Below, piece by piece: positions 53,631 to 64,000 of a DNA stretch of 64,000 bases. The first letter of the stretch is position 1, and every line of letters starts with the position of its first letter. The stretch is from Odontocerum albicorne (lineage: Eukaryota; Arthropoda; Insecta; Trichoptera; Odontoceridae), in contig OX463848.1 of NCBI GenBank assembly GCA_949825065.1, forward strand, positions 39,787,380 to 39,851,379, given 5' to 3'. The position numbers and the translations under genes were made by a program. The notes below the pieces were generated by a model that saw only the letters and a list, made by a program, of their open reading frames with translations, had not been told where the DNA came from and did not search any database.

Positions 53631-54470
53631 AGTTTCCTGTTTCGTCATCGTCGTTATGAAGCCTCGTAGTCGAGGATCCCCTCGCCATTCCAACGTCAAT
53701 GTTGGAAAGCGATGCTGTGCTTAAGAGTTTTCGTATCTTTCTTCTTTTTTCGCCTCTTTAAGTGAGTGGGTCGTTGCACACTAGCAAACTGGATCCGATA
53801 ACTACTGAAATCTTGGATTTTCGTGCAATTAATTTGGAAAGATAATTTATACTAGAACTGATGTGAAAAACATAACTGCGGAACCGATGAAGCGCATGAT
53901 GGTGCAACAGCATTAACGATCGCAGATATAGTGATTGTGCTGTCACCTGGCCGGCGCTTTATCGGACCTGTTAGGTTTAGCCGCCCACCGGGATATTAGC
54001 AAGTGCAAAGTAAATTTATTCCAAATTGTCAACCGGCGAGAGTATAATGACATCATTAGGTATCCATTACTACAGTGGACAAGAACCTTTCTTCCTATTT
54101 TACCAGCGCCGTCAAGTAACCAAAATAAGTATTTGCAAGCTAATATTGATATCTCGACGGTTTTTTATTGTATACTATGTGTTCTCTCTGGTCATGGAAG
54201 TAAGCATTAATGGCAAACTTACCAGCTTCCATTTTGTCCCTTTGCTATGTTATATTGTAATTTTTTTATTTTGGGATGTCTCCATTGTATCTTTCGAAAA
54301 TGTCGGGAGATATGATCCTTCGAAGAGTAGTAGAACTTTAAGGTCGATTTGTTTTTATCTAATAAATAGATTATTCCAAATGGATACAATAGGGTGATGT
54401 ATTATGGAAGAGCTTTGGCCGTTGCTGGTCCCATGGCGTGGAAAGGTGTACTCTAGTGTTAGAGGTATAG
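53631..54470. other. Unassigned stretch
   Basis: Open frames at 53935-54397 show no recognised motif. Some GC-richer sequence at 53640-53720 and 53930-54070. Confidence 0.3.
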
Positions 54471-54474
54471 GTGA

Positions 54475-54630
54475 TGTATGCAGCTTGAGGATGCACTTGA
54501 ATATTTGAGGGGTTTTGTTAAAATTTATGATGCTACATAAACCCTAGGCTATACTTAAAACCAAATGTGTAACTATCACATATCGGAAGATCTACAAAGG
54601 TTTCTTTGAAGTTCAAATGGATATTGTGAC
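54475..54630 (+). repeat. Dispersed repeat family A
   Basis: tgatgtatgcagcttgagga, gttaaaatttatgatgctac, gaagatctacaaaggtttct. Truncated copy. Confidence 0.7.
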
Positions 54631-55318
54631 CACCTTTAAAAAAACCTACAAATTCAAAAATCTAATAAATCACAATTTAACATTGAAAAGTTTAAATTAA
54701 TACATTATTTAACCAACAGTTTGTACTCACAATTGTTGAACCTTCGCGTAATTTGTATTGATCTTAATTCACTAGTTGTAAACCCCTACACTGCATGGAG
54801 TAAAACCAACAGTAGAGGAAAGAGGCCGTGGGAGAGATTGGGAGCGCTAACGGTGGTGGGCGAGCCTGAGGAATTGTGGAGTGTTATTTGCAAACACAAT
54901 TTTCGCACTCGAAATAAATAATACCCGTTTCAATTTGCACTCATTGTCGGGGAAATATCCGAAACCGGTTCTCCTTGACTATATTAAATGGCTTTTGTCA
55001 TTTTATCTCCTATTTGTTGTTATTAATATAATGTAATCGATACTTCTATAAATAATACGAGTTGGAAGATAGCGTTTAATGGTTAAATACTCAATAAAGA
55101 CTTAAATGGATGAATGCATTAATTATGATTTGAAAATTAAAATAAAAGCGGACACTCTTAAAATTACCACTTGAAAAAGGCGAAGATTTTACTTAGTAAA
55201 TGAGTTTGTGGGGAAATGGGAATTAGTGGGAAGTTACTGTGGGATGTTATCGTCTCGGAATAGTCTTATGGTGTTTATATCACGAAAGACTTAGAGTTGG
55301 AATATTAAATAATAAATA
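54631..55318. other. No recognised feature
   Basis: Mostly AT-rich, unique. Confidence 0.35.
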
Positions 55319-55319
55319 A

Positions 55320-55425
55320 CGTTGTTATTCCACTAATTATATGAACCCCCACTACACGTGTATCTAACTCCAATCCTTAGGTCCGGTTTAGGTGGAATGG
55401 TCCCAGTTTGTTTCAAGAACAAAGC
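55320..55425. mobile_element. Fold-back family fragment
   Basis: ttattccactaattatatga, acacgtgtatctaactccaa, ggtccggtttaggtggaatg: related to the elements at 23.9 and 26.7 kb, diverged. Confidence 0.55.
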
Positions 55426-55614
55426 TAGTGTCATTTTGCATCGGAATTGTGCGTGTGGTCTATTGACCCATATGAAAAAAATGTTTAAGAGGAATTGAAC
55501 ATTTCAAGCGATCAAAATTATAGCCAACTATCAATCCTCGTTTATCAGTCATGATTGATATCAGACATTTATGAGAGAAAAAACGTGTTCTGTTTAATTT
55601 GAAAAAAATGCTAA

Positions 55615-55790
55615 GTTGCAATAAACCCGCCAGGTTGTAATGTATCCAATAAAAGTCAAATATATTCCATTTCTCTTCAAGTTTATTGAAACATCTCTTC
55701 GGTGAAATGTCCGAGATTGCCACATGGCGATAAACCCACCAGGTCTTACTCTATACAAAGAAAGTGTAATATTATTATATTTTATAAATA
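55615..55790 (+). mobile_element. SINE 3' body fragments
   Basis: ataaacccgccaggttgtaa then tgtatccaataaaagt (55620-55665), and gagattgccacatggcgata then aacccaccaggtc (55712-55745). Two 3' ends in the same orientation. Confidence 0.65.
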
Positions 55791-56370
55791 ATAGTTACTC
55801 CAACAACGTTTTACGAATATTTATTTGCCTACGTATCATAGATAGATGTCTTATTTTTATTAAATTGGTGAATATTATTTTAAATTACTAAATTATTTAT
55901 TAAGAAACGTTTTGAAATTCACCTACTTTCATTATAATACTATACCAAAAATATAAATTCATAAAAAAAACAGTTTTATAAATGGCTTTGCCTAGTAAGG
56001 AAACTGGAAAATTTTACTTTAAATATAATATTACAAACGCATTAAATTGAGACGACATTTATGGCAAAAGTGATTGATGACTTTTGAATGCAACAAACCA
56101 CAATTTAATATTTATTATAGGGGAACCTTTTGAACGCTGTCTGTCATATCTAATAATCATTATTATAAATTGACGATTCGTATAGTAGTGTCTTATTATA
56201 TAATATAACTTCAAGAGCGCTTTAGTAGAAGGCAGCTTAAAGGCGCCACTACACACTTTTCTGCCAGCATTCATACGGAAGTTACTCAATTTTATAACTT
56301 TAAGAATCATTTACCATAGTAGTGTTAGTAAATATATGTTTTTCGCTTCCGGCAGTCGAATCCGATACTC
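55791..56370. other. AT-rich, with a reversed family A end
   Basis: 56135-56190 holds ataatcattattataaattg then acgattcg, the inverse of the family A terminal piece. Otherwise nothing recognised. Confidence 0.35.
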
Positions 56371-57287
56371 CGAGGGTCATCTAGAAAGTAAGGTTACAAC
56401 ATTTATGTAGGATCGAAAAATGCTTGTATTTAATTGAAATTCACAGGATACTTCACAAATATATTAAACTATTTTTCAACGTAATCGCCGTAACATTCAA
56501 CGTAATTTCTGTAGTCGATGCACCAGCTTTTGTATGCCAGTGTCATAGACCTCCGCCGCCAGCTCTTTCAGCCACTTCTTCACAGCTTCCTCGACCTCCT
56601 GATCATTGGAAAATTTTTGGGGTGTAGTGACACACCCACGTCTCATCCCCCGTCACGATAGAGTTCAGAAAAGATTTACCCTCCTGTGCAAAACGATCTA
56701 AAAATTCACGCGTGGCAGTCACGCGAATATGACGGTGCTCCAGTGTGAGCATTCTGGGCACCCATCTCGCACACAACTTCTTGTAACCAAGTGTTTTCCG
56801 ACACAATATTACCAAGGAGACTTTGAGAAATGTCAAGAAATTCTTCGTGAAGGTCGTCAAGCGTCACACGGCGGTCATTTCGAACTTGTTCTTCAATTTT
56901 TTGCATAAATTCGTCAGAATCACTGCCTTGCCTCATCGTATCAGTACGGCCTTCTCTGAACAACCTAACCCACTTCGTGACATGTTGTCGACTCATCACA
57001 TCACTACATACTCATCACATCACTATAGATATTCGCGGCGGTATTGTTCTGCAAAGTCAAAAAACTGATGACCGCGCGGGTCTCGCACGGACGAGAGTTG
57101 GCGGGAGCGTGCGACGACCTCTCCATCGGAAGAATTTTCTGTGACTGAACAAAATGGCCGACAAACACGCGGGACCAAATAAACTGACCGTTAGGATCCC
57201 CCTACACCCCAGGTGCACCAACTTTGAAACAAAAAAAATCCCCCGGCCTCAGGAGCACTTGTAACCTTAGTTTCTAGATGACCCTCG
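56371..57287 (-). mobile_element. Internally deleted mariner element
   Basis: TIRs CGAGGGTCATCTAGAAAGTA and the inverse TTTCTAGATGACCCTCG, with TA at the right (57288-57289) and TACTC at the left boundary. The transposase is on the minus strand and broken. 917 bp, against about 1.3 kb for intact mariners. Confidence 0.92.
56480..57010 (-). pseudogene. mariner transposase remnant
   Basis: Minus strand: MMSRQHVTKWVRLFREGRTD and VTLDDLHEEFLDIS (helix-turn-helix region), then after a frameshift KLCARWVPRMLTLEHRHIRV, EFLDRFAQEGKSFLNSIVTG, DETWVCHYTPK. The D of TGDETW is the first catalytic aspartate. The chain then jumps to WLKELAAEVYDTGIQKLVHR, the C-terminus, so the second and third catalytic residues are deleted. 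Confidence 0.92.
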
Positions 57288-57312
57288 TATTTTCTAAAAG
57301 ATTGATATAAAT

Positions 57313-57963
57313 CACAGTTTCCTGAACTGTTTTGGCTCACCGCCCTTTTAAATTAAGTTTTTAAGCGCCCCTCTCAAGATGACTGAATCTCTATCTTTAC
57401 TAATAATACAATTGTAAGTGTGGCTTCGTCTGTATGTTTTTAATTTCATAATTGTTGTAACAGTCTAAAAACGATTTAAGGTTCCTCGCGTATTCATAGT
57501 GTTGTGCAGTAAACTTGACATAACATGCGTATAGATTCCTGCCTTTATCAGCTGGATTTGTTAGAACCAGCGTAAGTCGAAGGTGTGCGCAACTATATGT
57601 ACATACATGCTGCTAACACTCACTTGTTAAGACCTTTCGTCTTGTTTTTAGACCCATAGGTCATAATTTACATTTTACAATGTAAGTTTTTTTTTTAAAT
57701 AAAGTAACCATTTCATTATGGAACCGTTTATCCAACGTGTACGAACGGTTGATAGGTATAAATGTAACGATTCTTGACAGTGTGTCTGTATAGACAAGTG
57801 GATAAGTGTTTGCTTAAAAAATGTTTAGGTTACCAACTTTTTAAAGTTTTTTTTGCTGTCCAGTTGTTTGTCAACGCCCCCTACTGGCCCTAAGGTCAGC
57901 AACGCTCCCCAGATCCCTTCAGCGCCCGTAGGGGAGCGATAGCACCCACTTTGGGAAACTATT
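57313..57963. mobile_element. hAT-type element with 8-bp TSD
   Basis: Ends CACAGTTTCCTGAACTG and the inverse of AATAGTTTCCCAAAGTGGG. ATATAAAT flanks it at 57305-57312 and 57964-57971. It sits 25 bp from the mariner. Right half related to the hAT at 27.03 kb. No transposase. Confidence 0.85.
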
Positions 57964-57971
57964 ATATAAAT

Positions 57972-58305
57972 AAACGGATATTTGCGTTTGAATAGCTAAT
58001 CATAAACTAATCCTTAAATTATTAAAATGAAATGATAATGTGGGAGTACGTATATCAGGAAGAATTGCAGGAATTATAACGACAGCATATTTCTTGTATC
58101 TATAGATTTCTTAAAACCCCTGAATAACTTAGAATTCTTAAAACCGTTGAATAATTGTTTAAATCACACACATTTATGTCTGATTTTGGCCATTTTCAAA
58201 GTAGATGGATTATTCACTAAATTTGTTTAAAAACCTGCCGAGATGATAGTCCACAACAGTATTTTAGTACCAACTTTGATGTATGAGAGTGTGTTAAAAA
58301 TTAGG
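57972..58305. other. No recognised feature
   Basis: AT-rich spacer. Confidence 0.35.
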
Positions 58306-58307
58306 AA

Positions 58308-58525
58308 CCATTGTATTGTATTACACTTTCGTCGTATACAATATAACCTGGCGGACTTATTGCCATGTGGCAATATCTTCCAACAAACCAGAAAGATGTT
58401 AAATAGAGGCTTTGAGTGAAAACCAGACTTGAATCCTTTTTAAAAAAGTTCAACGGGAAGCGAACCCGCAACCTCCGGGTTAAGTGACAAGCGTCTTACC
58501 CACGACACTTTCTAGGCCACGGATG
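58308..58525 (-). mobile_element. tRNA-derived SINE, fullest copy
   Basis: Complement reads gtggcctagaaagtgtcgtg then ggtaagacgcttgtcac (A box), ggttgcgggttcgcttcccg (B box), gaac; body ttggaagatattgccacatg then gcaataagtccgccaggtta; 3' end gtgtaatacaatac. About 215 bp. Pol III transcribed in principle. Confidence 0.88.
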
Positions 58526-58630
58526 TCGTCTAAACCATTAAATATACATTAAACAAATATTTTTCATTAATTCGTATTAGATCTTTTAACATATCCGAAT
58601 TGGTGATTGGAGCATATTAAAGAGCGTGGC

Positions 58631-58652
58631 CGGGAGACAATATTGTCTCCCG
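58631..58652. repeat. Perfect 22-bp palindrome
   Basis: cgggagacaat directly followed by its inverse attgtctcccg, no loop. Confidence 0.96.
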
Positions 58653-58774
58653 AACATATTCAGTTTAAAAAGCTTTACCATAAAAGCCATAAATAAATAT
58701 GACAAAAAAACATTCGAATTTTTTTACACATTAATTAATTAATTATGTTCACGTATGACTTGAAATAATACAAA

Positions 58775-58845
58775 ATTAAACATTACACATGTGTTACATT
58801 AGACATTACACATGTGTTAAATTAGACATTACACGTGTGTTACAT
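58775..58845. repeat. 24-bp tandem repeat, 3 copies
   Basis: ttacacatgtgttacattag then acat; each carries the palindrome ACACATGTGT. Confidence 0.93.
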
Positions 58846-58849
58846 TATT

Positions 58850-59508
58850 TTTGTATAATATATCATATTAACTCTTTTCCTAATCCGGGAAATATTTACG
58901 AAATAAATAAAATATCAACGCTTCCTTCGACTAAATTGAAACATTTAAAAAAAAGTCAAAGGAAGTCTTCTGTACCCAAATTTTGTGGTAGGTTATTTCC
59001 ATCATAACCTTTCCATCCGCTTTTATATGGTTTTATGTTAACTATTTCCGTTGTTAAATTTTAATGTCGTTTTGTTTATTTTTATTCAGCTTTGTGTTCA
59101 TTTCACCGTCTTTCTTAATACGCCATTGTTGTTCCATTCAGACTTTCCACGTTATTCTTTTGACTTAACTTTATATTTTTCTTTTATTTAACGTCTGTTT
59201 AACTGTGACTATAAAGACAGTGTATCATCTCACTTCTTCTCTATAAAATTTCTCTTCAATTTCTTTTCTTTTTATTCATACACATTTCTGTGAATGATCT
59301 CTTCTTTATATTTATAGAAACATCAACTTCTTTCTAAACTTTATCGACTTTAAATGTAGATTATTAATATTTCTTTCTAATACCTGTAAGGTTATATTTC
59401 GTACAATTTATACTTTTGATAACTCCAATTTCATTGGAAAAATATATTTAGAATATTATTTTGGGGGTTGGCATCGGCCTTAGATGAAATGGTCTATGCG
59501 TTCTTGAC
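58850..59508. other. No recognised feature
   Basis: T-rich sequence. Confidence 0.35.
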
Positions 59509-59510
59509 GT

Positions 59511-59941
59511 CAGTACTTCTCAAACTAGGGGCCGCGACCTCTTAGTGGGCCAGATTTCCTGCTAGGGACCGCATAATAAATTTGAAAATAAGATCTGCTA
59601 TGTTCATATATTATATTTCTAATTGTTTAAAATTTGATAGTTAGAAAGAATATCACGCTATACAAAATTAATATTGTCGTAATTCGCATGTTACGTGTGA
59701 TTCATTTGTGTCTGTAGACGATGCAATTGTTCATTTTTTTACCAGCTAGCTAAATTTGAAGTAAATTTTTGTTCAATTTTAATTAATTTTTGCTTTAAAG
59801 GCGAGTTAATGGGGTGTTTTATAATTTTAATTAATGGGAAAAAGTATTGGTGGTCGCTTAAAAATAATTTATTGGGGAGCCTTACATTATTTTTTTTAGA
59901 TTTCGAGGGCCGTAACTTGAAAAAAGAAAAAAAAAGCACTG
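59511..59941. mobile_element. hAT-type MITE
   Basis: Starts CAGTACTTCTCAAACTAGGG and ends in the inverse of CAGTGCTTTTTTTTTC. Flanks CTTGACGT (59503-59510) and CTTTATGT (59942-59949) agree at 6 of 8 positions. 431 bp. Confidence 0.78.
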
Positions 59942-59944
59942 CTT

Positions 59945-61335
59945 TATGTGGCAGATTTAATTTACTTAATTCTTTATCTTGGCTGCGTCCAACGAATATT
60001 GCGTTTGTTCGTTATACGAGGAACTTTTCCATTTATAGATCAATTGTATTTTTTTAAATTTCATCAACTAAAGCTTTATTTAAATGGTCTAAAATTTTCA
60101 CACGAATTTAATTTATTATATTAACTGTTGTATTATATAATTGCATTTTGGGCCATAGCAGTTATGTCACAAATCTTTCTAGTGTGACTCGACATAACAT
60201 TCAACAACAATTTTCATTCAGTTAACAAAACCATTTAAATGTTGCAAAAGCCTTAAAATACTTAAATCACATTTTATTCTCTTACCCAATGGTAACAACG
60301 TAAGAGGTTATTGTTTTAACATGCTGTTATTATATACAATAACAATAATATCAATTATTACTATTATTATTATTTCACGGTTGTTACAGTCGTATTGAAA
60401 TACGACCAAACGGACAACACACGACAGTAATGTCCTCTTCTGTCTTCCCTCTTGCGTCTCTAAGTGCACGCGGTTTAAATTATTAATCTTACCTACGTTT
60501 TACACGCCATAAAATCCGGTCACTTGGCACCGTAACCACTTAGCATTCCTAGAACGTCATTGTGTTCAATATTAATGCCGGACCGGAGCTTTTATGTATC
60601 CCCTGCGCTTTCTATTGTTATTCCAGGCAAATATACCTGTTGCCGTATCGACTTGTTCATCAGAATCGGCAATGCAGATGGGACGTTCTTTAAAATTGCC
60701 TTTTTCTGCAAACTCAAGTACTCCTCTTCAGACAATGTTCATTTGTTGAAGGTCGTTTGTTTTATTTTTAACCTGAGATACAATTCTTCGACAACTTGTT
60801 TTTTTTTTGTAGATAATTTGGTATAACGCTGTTTTTAGACTATGAAGATCACCTCAAGAGCGCTTTTAAATCAGCTCAACCAACATGCAGAAGATGTATA
60901 GAGAACAAGTGACTTTTAAAATCTTCCGAAAACATTAACAATTGTGAGATTCGCTTCAGGCAGGACGGAAGACTATCCCGTAAATGAGATAGATCTCTCT
61001 AACTGAAAAGTTCTGTCAAAATATTTTGGTTTGCAAACTCTTCTAAGAATTTGAAGAGTTAAAAATTAAAACACATACCGGAATGGGGTACAAGGTAACC
61101 CCAATAGACTGTTCTCTATTTATTTAGAAAAAATGGTTTTACAATAAAATAATGACGTTTTTTTTTTGCCTTTTTAACAAATAATATTTAAGAAAATCTG
61201 ATATTTAACAATTTTTTTGAGTAATTTTACGACCAAATTTACTCATTTATTTCTCATATGTTTCTGGAATCTAAGTCTATCCTGTTCCAGAATAGGATAC
61301 ACAGAACGTTAAATGACATAAATACCAAAATAAAG
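59945..61335. other. No recognised gene; one unassigned open stretch
   Basis: 60560-60770 is partly open on both strands; the minus strand reads LSEEEYLSLQKKAILKNVPS then ALPILMNKSIRQQVYLPGIT before a stop. Protein-like, but unrecognised. The rest is AT-rich with a (TTA)n-like run near 60370. Confidence 0.3.
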
Positions 61336-61339
61336 AACA

Positions 61340-62395
61340 TCTCTCTCTGTGGTTGCAGTCCTAAGACTGGTTTGCAGCAATTTCAACTCTTCTCCTCCAT
61401 TCCTCCCTGTCCTGTGCGGCTCTTTTTAAATCTGTATATGTTGAGCAGCGCACGTCCACCAACAGGTCCTCCAGGTACTCTCGGCGTGGGCGTCCCCTAG
61501 AGTTTGTCCCCTCGGTTATACCCTCCATTATGGCATGCAAAAGGCCCTCTTGTCGTATTATATGACCGATCCATCTTGCACGCCTTTCGGACAAGATCCT
61601 GAGCAGGTGCCTTCCTCCTTCGATTCGTTGGAGAACCTCTTCATTCGTGATGTGGTCTCTCCAGGAAATTCCTAATAGTCTTCTATAGGACCACATCTCA
61701 AAAGCCTCTAGTCTCCGTCTATCTCTTTCGGATAGGCACCATGTCTCGCAGCCGTACATCAAGATACTCCATACATAGGTCTTGATGAGGAGTATTCTCA
61801 GTTTTAGGTCTATATTATTTGATTCTATTATTTTCGACCTTTTATTAAATGCAAGTCTGGCCTGATGTATACGGCTGTCGACCTCGCTCTTAGACCGACC
61901 GTCCCATGTTATTTTGCTCCCGAGGTAGACAAACTCTTTGGTGTTCTTTAGTGGTTTACCCGACATCACTATTCTCATCTGGTGTTGCGCTCGGCCTACA
62001 GTCAGCAGCTTTGTTTTGTCTTTATTTATCTTCATACTGTAGTTATTTTGAAGAATGCTTTCCATAGTTGTTAAGGCCTCTTGTAGTTCCTCTTCACTTT
62101 CAGCAACCATAGCAATATCGTCAGCGAACCTTATCATATCCACCTTTTGCCCGTGTATCTTTACACCTTCTCTGTGACTCATTCTCTCTCTCAAGTCGTC
62201 AATCGCGCTCTGTATATAGGCGTTAAAAAGAACAGGTGACAGAGAGCATCCCTGCCTTACCCCTTGTCTTATATTGGCTTCCTTTGTGTCCTTGTCACAT
62301 CTGATTATAGCGGCCTCATTCTTGTATAGCGCCTGGATTATACGTCTATCTCTGTATTTGATGTCAATGCTCTTCAAAATCTCGAAGAGTCAAAA
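61340..62395 (-). mobile_element. 5'-truncated RTE/BovB-like element with long open RT frame
   Basis: The element covers the reverse transcriptase to the 3' end, where acagagagagatg-type sequence follows the stop. The upstream edge at about 62395 abuts aaaatctcgaaaagaac. GC content is well above the surroundings. The endonuclease is missing, as expected from 5' truncation at insertion. Confidence 0.9.
61361..62377 (-). CDS. RTE/BovB-like reverse transcriptase, partial (338 codons)
   Basis: Minus strand. RQGVRQGCSLSPVLFNAYI (RT block 4), MIRFADDIAMVAESEEEL (block 5, FADD catalytic motif; the two D residues bind metal), KEFVYLGSKITWDGRSKSEV, LRILLIKTYVWSILMYGCET, LEAFEMWSYRRLLGISWRDH, RRARWIGHIIRQEGLLHAIM, RGRPRREYLEDL and REEWRRRVE. 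The order and spacing match the RTE/BovB clade. The frame is uninterrupted, so the insertion is young. The N-terminal endonuclease, fingers and first catalytic aspartate are missing, so it cannot act alone. Confidence 0.93.
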   Translation of the reverse strand: MKSIDIKYRDRRIIQALYKNEAAIIRCDKDTKEANIRQGVRQGCSLSPVLFNAYIQSAIDDLRERMSHREGVKIHGQKVDMIRFADDIAMVAESEEELQEALTTMESILQNNYSMKINKDKTKLLTVGRAQHQMRIVMSGKPLKNTKEFVYLGSKITWDGRSKSEVDSRIHQARLAFNKRSKIIESNNIDLKLRILLIKTYVWSILMYGCETWCLSERDRRRLEAFEMWSYRRLLGISWRDHITNEEVLQRIEGGRHLLRILSERRARWIGHIIRQEGLLHAIMEGITEGTNSRGRPRREYLEDLLVDVRCSTYTDLKRAAQDREEWRRRVEIAANQS

Positions 62396-62489
62396 GTTCA
62401 AAATCTCGAAAAGAACATAACATAACAATATAAAATAAATCAATGAAATGTTTCCAGTCTTCATATTGACAAGAGTAAAATGTTGTTTT

Positions 62490-62960
62490 GATCTATATAT
62501 CATCACGTTGTGTACCTTGCAGGTTAGGCAAAGTGTAGCTTAGACTTGGCAGTAGAAGAATAAAATAAAGGGTAATGATGTGGAGATGCGCGCTCTAACG
62601 AATATTTTTGGAGTATCAATGTATGAAAGAATATAGAAAGAAGAATTCAGGAATAAATGCATGGACAAAACGTCGTTTTAAATAAAACGATGAGTAGTGT
62701 TAAGAAGGTTTCGACATGATAAGAAAATGAATAACTAAGTATGTATAAAATTCACTAGTGCAAGCTGCGAGTGTTAAATGTAGACCGAGGAAAACATGGT
62801 TGCATCAAGTGGACATGATTTTTTTTGAAAATTAAGTTATAAGTATTAGTAATGGAATATTGTGCATGGCGCGGCATAATGTATGAATGTGGAGGAGGCT
62901 AAAGTTATAGGCTTAGAAAAGCTTGAAGATCTGTTCTCTCTGCATATCTACAAGATACAT
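62490..62960 (+). mobile_element. Family T-like RTE fragment, strongly decayed
   Basis: Plus strand shows NIFGVSMYERI, EEFRNKCMDKTSF, then CRPRKTWLHQVD-like and MNVEEAKVIG pieces in three frames. Old copy. Confidence 0.65.
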
Positions 62961-62994
62961 CATTGTGATAAATATTTATTTAATAATAGGAAAA

Positions 62995-64000
62995 AATATT
63001 AAAAATCCTTCGATAAAGAATTTGGATCACAATCTTTAATAATCTTCAATACCGCAATCTTCGATAAAGAATTTAGAACGCACTGTTTAATAATCTTGGA
63101 TACCATAATCTTCGATAAAGAATTTAGAACACAATCTTTAGTAATCTTCGATAAAGAATTTAGAACACAATTTTTAATAATCTTCGATACCGCAATCTTC
63201 AATAAAGAATTTAGAACACACTCTTTAATAATCTTCGATACCGCAATCTTCGATAAAGAATTTAGAACACTCTCTTTGATAATCTTCGATACCGCAATCT
63301 TCGATAAAGAATTTAGAACACAATCTTTAATAATCTTCGATACCGCAATCTTCGATGAAGAATTTAGAACACACTCTTTAATAATCTTCGATACCGCAAT
63401 CTTCGATAAAGAATTTAGAACACAATCTTTAATAATCTTCGATACCGCAATCTTCGATAAAGAATTTAGAACTCACTCTTTAATAATCTTCGATACCGCA
63501 ATCTTCGATAAAGAATTTAGAACACAATCTTTAATAATCTTCGATACCGCGATCTTCGATAAAGAATTTAGAACACACTCTTTAATAATCTTCGATACCG
63601 CGATCTTCGATAAAGAATTTAGAACACACTCTTTAATAATCGTCGATACCGCGATCTTCGATAAAGAATTTAGAACACACTCTTTAATAATCTTCGATAC
63701 CGCGATCTTCGATAAAGAATTTAGAACACACTCTTTAATAATCTTCGATACCGCAATCTTCGATAAAGAATTTAGAACACACTCTTTAATAATCTTCGAT
63801 ACCGCAATCTTCGATAAAGAATTTAGAACACTCTCTTTGATAATCTTCGATACCGCAATTTTCGATAAAGAATTTAGAACACAATCTTTAATAATCTTCC
63901 ATACCGCAATCTTCGATGAAGAATTTAGAACATACTCTTTAATAATCTTCGATACCGCAATCTTCGATAAAGAATTTAGAACACAATCTTTAATAATCTT
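62995..64000. repeat. 51-bp tandem array, at least 19 copies, runs off the end
   Basis: ccgcaatcttcgataaagaa then tttagaacacactctttaat. CCGCAA falls at 63241, 63292 and 63343, an exact 51-bp period. Internally the unit repeats atcttcgata. The first units (63000-63200) are irregular. 51 is 17 codons, hence the open frame 62999-63202, which is not a gene. Confidence 0.96.

Noticed and set aside
63000..64000. CRISPR or coding repeat
   Set aside because: Plain head-to-tail satellite with no spacers.
1..64000. Bacterial genes, operons, ribosome binding sites, riboswitches or plasmid functions
   Set aside because: Base composition, retroelement families and lack of long dense ORFs all point to eukaryotic intergenic or intronic DNA.

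Overview
The window looks like a gene-poor stretch of an AT-rich insect nuclear genome. There is no bacterial operon structure, ribosome binding site, rRNA or convincing tRNA gene. The recognisable content is eukaryotic mobile DNA: RTE/BovB-like, R1/Jockey-like and CR1-like non-LTR retrotransposon 3' fragments, Penelope-like elements (PLE) with a GIY-YIG endonuclease, tRNA-derived SINEs, and hAT, piggyBac-type, Tc1/mariner and fold-back DNA transposons. The RTE-like C-termini and their simple-sequence tails resemble those common in Lepidoptera. That assignment is an inference from family resemblance. I recognise no intact host protein-coding gene; one orphan open stretch (46.0-46.3 kb, minus strand) and one possible first exon or promoter (32.7-33.1 kb) are the best host candidates.

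Layout. 0-7 kb: a Jockey-like RT fragment, 53-bp and 47-bp tandem arrays (the latter with a 188-bp higher-order period), a MITE with long terminal inverted repeats (TIRs), a piggyBac-type MITE and an internally deleted Tc1/mariner copy. 7-14 kb: RTE tails, palindromic PLE remnants with hammerhead-like motifs, a 5'-truncated RTE copy with a 16-bp target-site duplication (TSD), and 17-bp and 46-bp arrays. 14-21 kb: SINE remnants, a hAT element with a perfect 8-bp TSD, then a segment duplicated in tandem at 1714-bp spacing that carries a 96-residue open frame and a 39-bp satellite (20 units in one copy, 25 in the other). 21-27 kb: R1-like C-terminus, 32-bp array, PLE endonuclease, fold-back element, 26-bp array, a diverged single-copy relative of the 39-bp satellite source, and an RTE ORF2 remnant. 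27-47 kb: hAT, piggyBac and TA-flanked MITEs, nested RTE insertions, SINEs, and a 388-bp tandem duplication carrying a piggyBac-type MITE. 47-64 kb: short tandem arrays, a deleted mariner, two hAT elements, a complete SINE, a 338-residue RTE reverse transcriptase remnant, and a 51-bp satellite that runs off the window end.

The most interesting signal is an octamer, TACTCGTA (or TACGAGTA), found about 14 times outside arrays. In four places, comparison with sister copies shows it is a clean 6-bp insertion at a TA dinucleotide. This is the form of footprint left by excision of Minos-type Tc1 transposons, whose ends are CGAG. The window appears to record a burst of now-absent Minos-like elements. 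Other notable observations are hammerhead-like cores in palindromic PLE repeats, satellite birth from a coding sequence, and a SINE whose 3' body resembles the 3' end of a CR1-like LINE.
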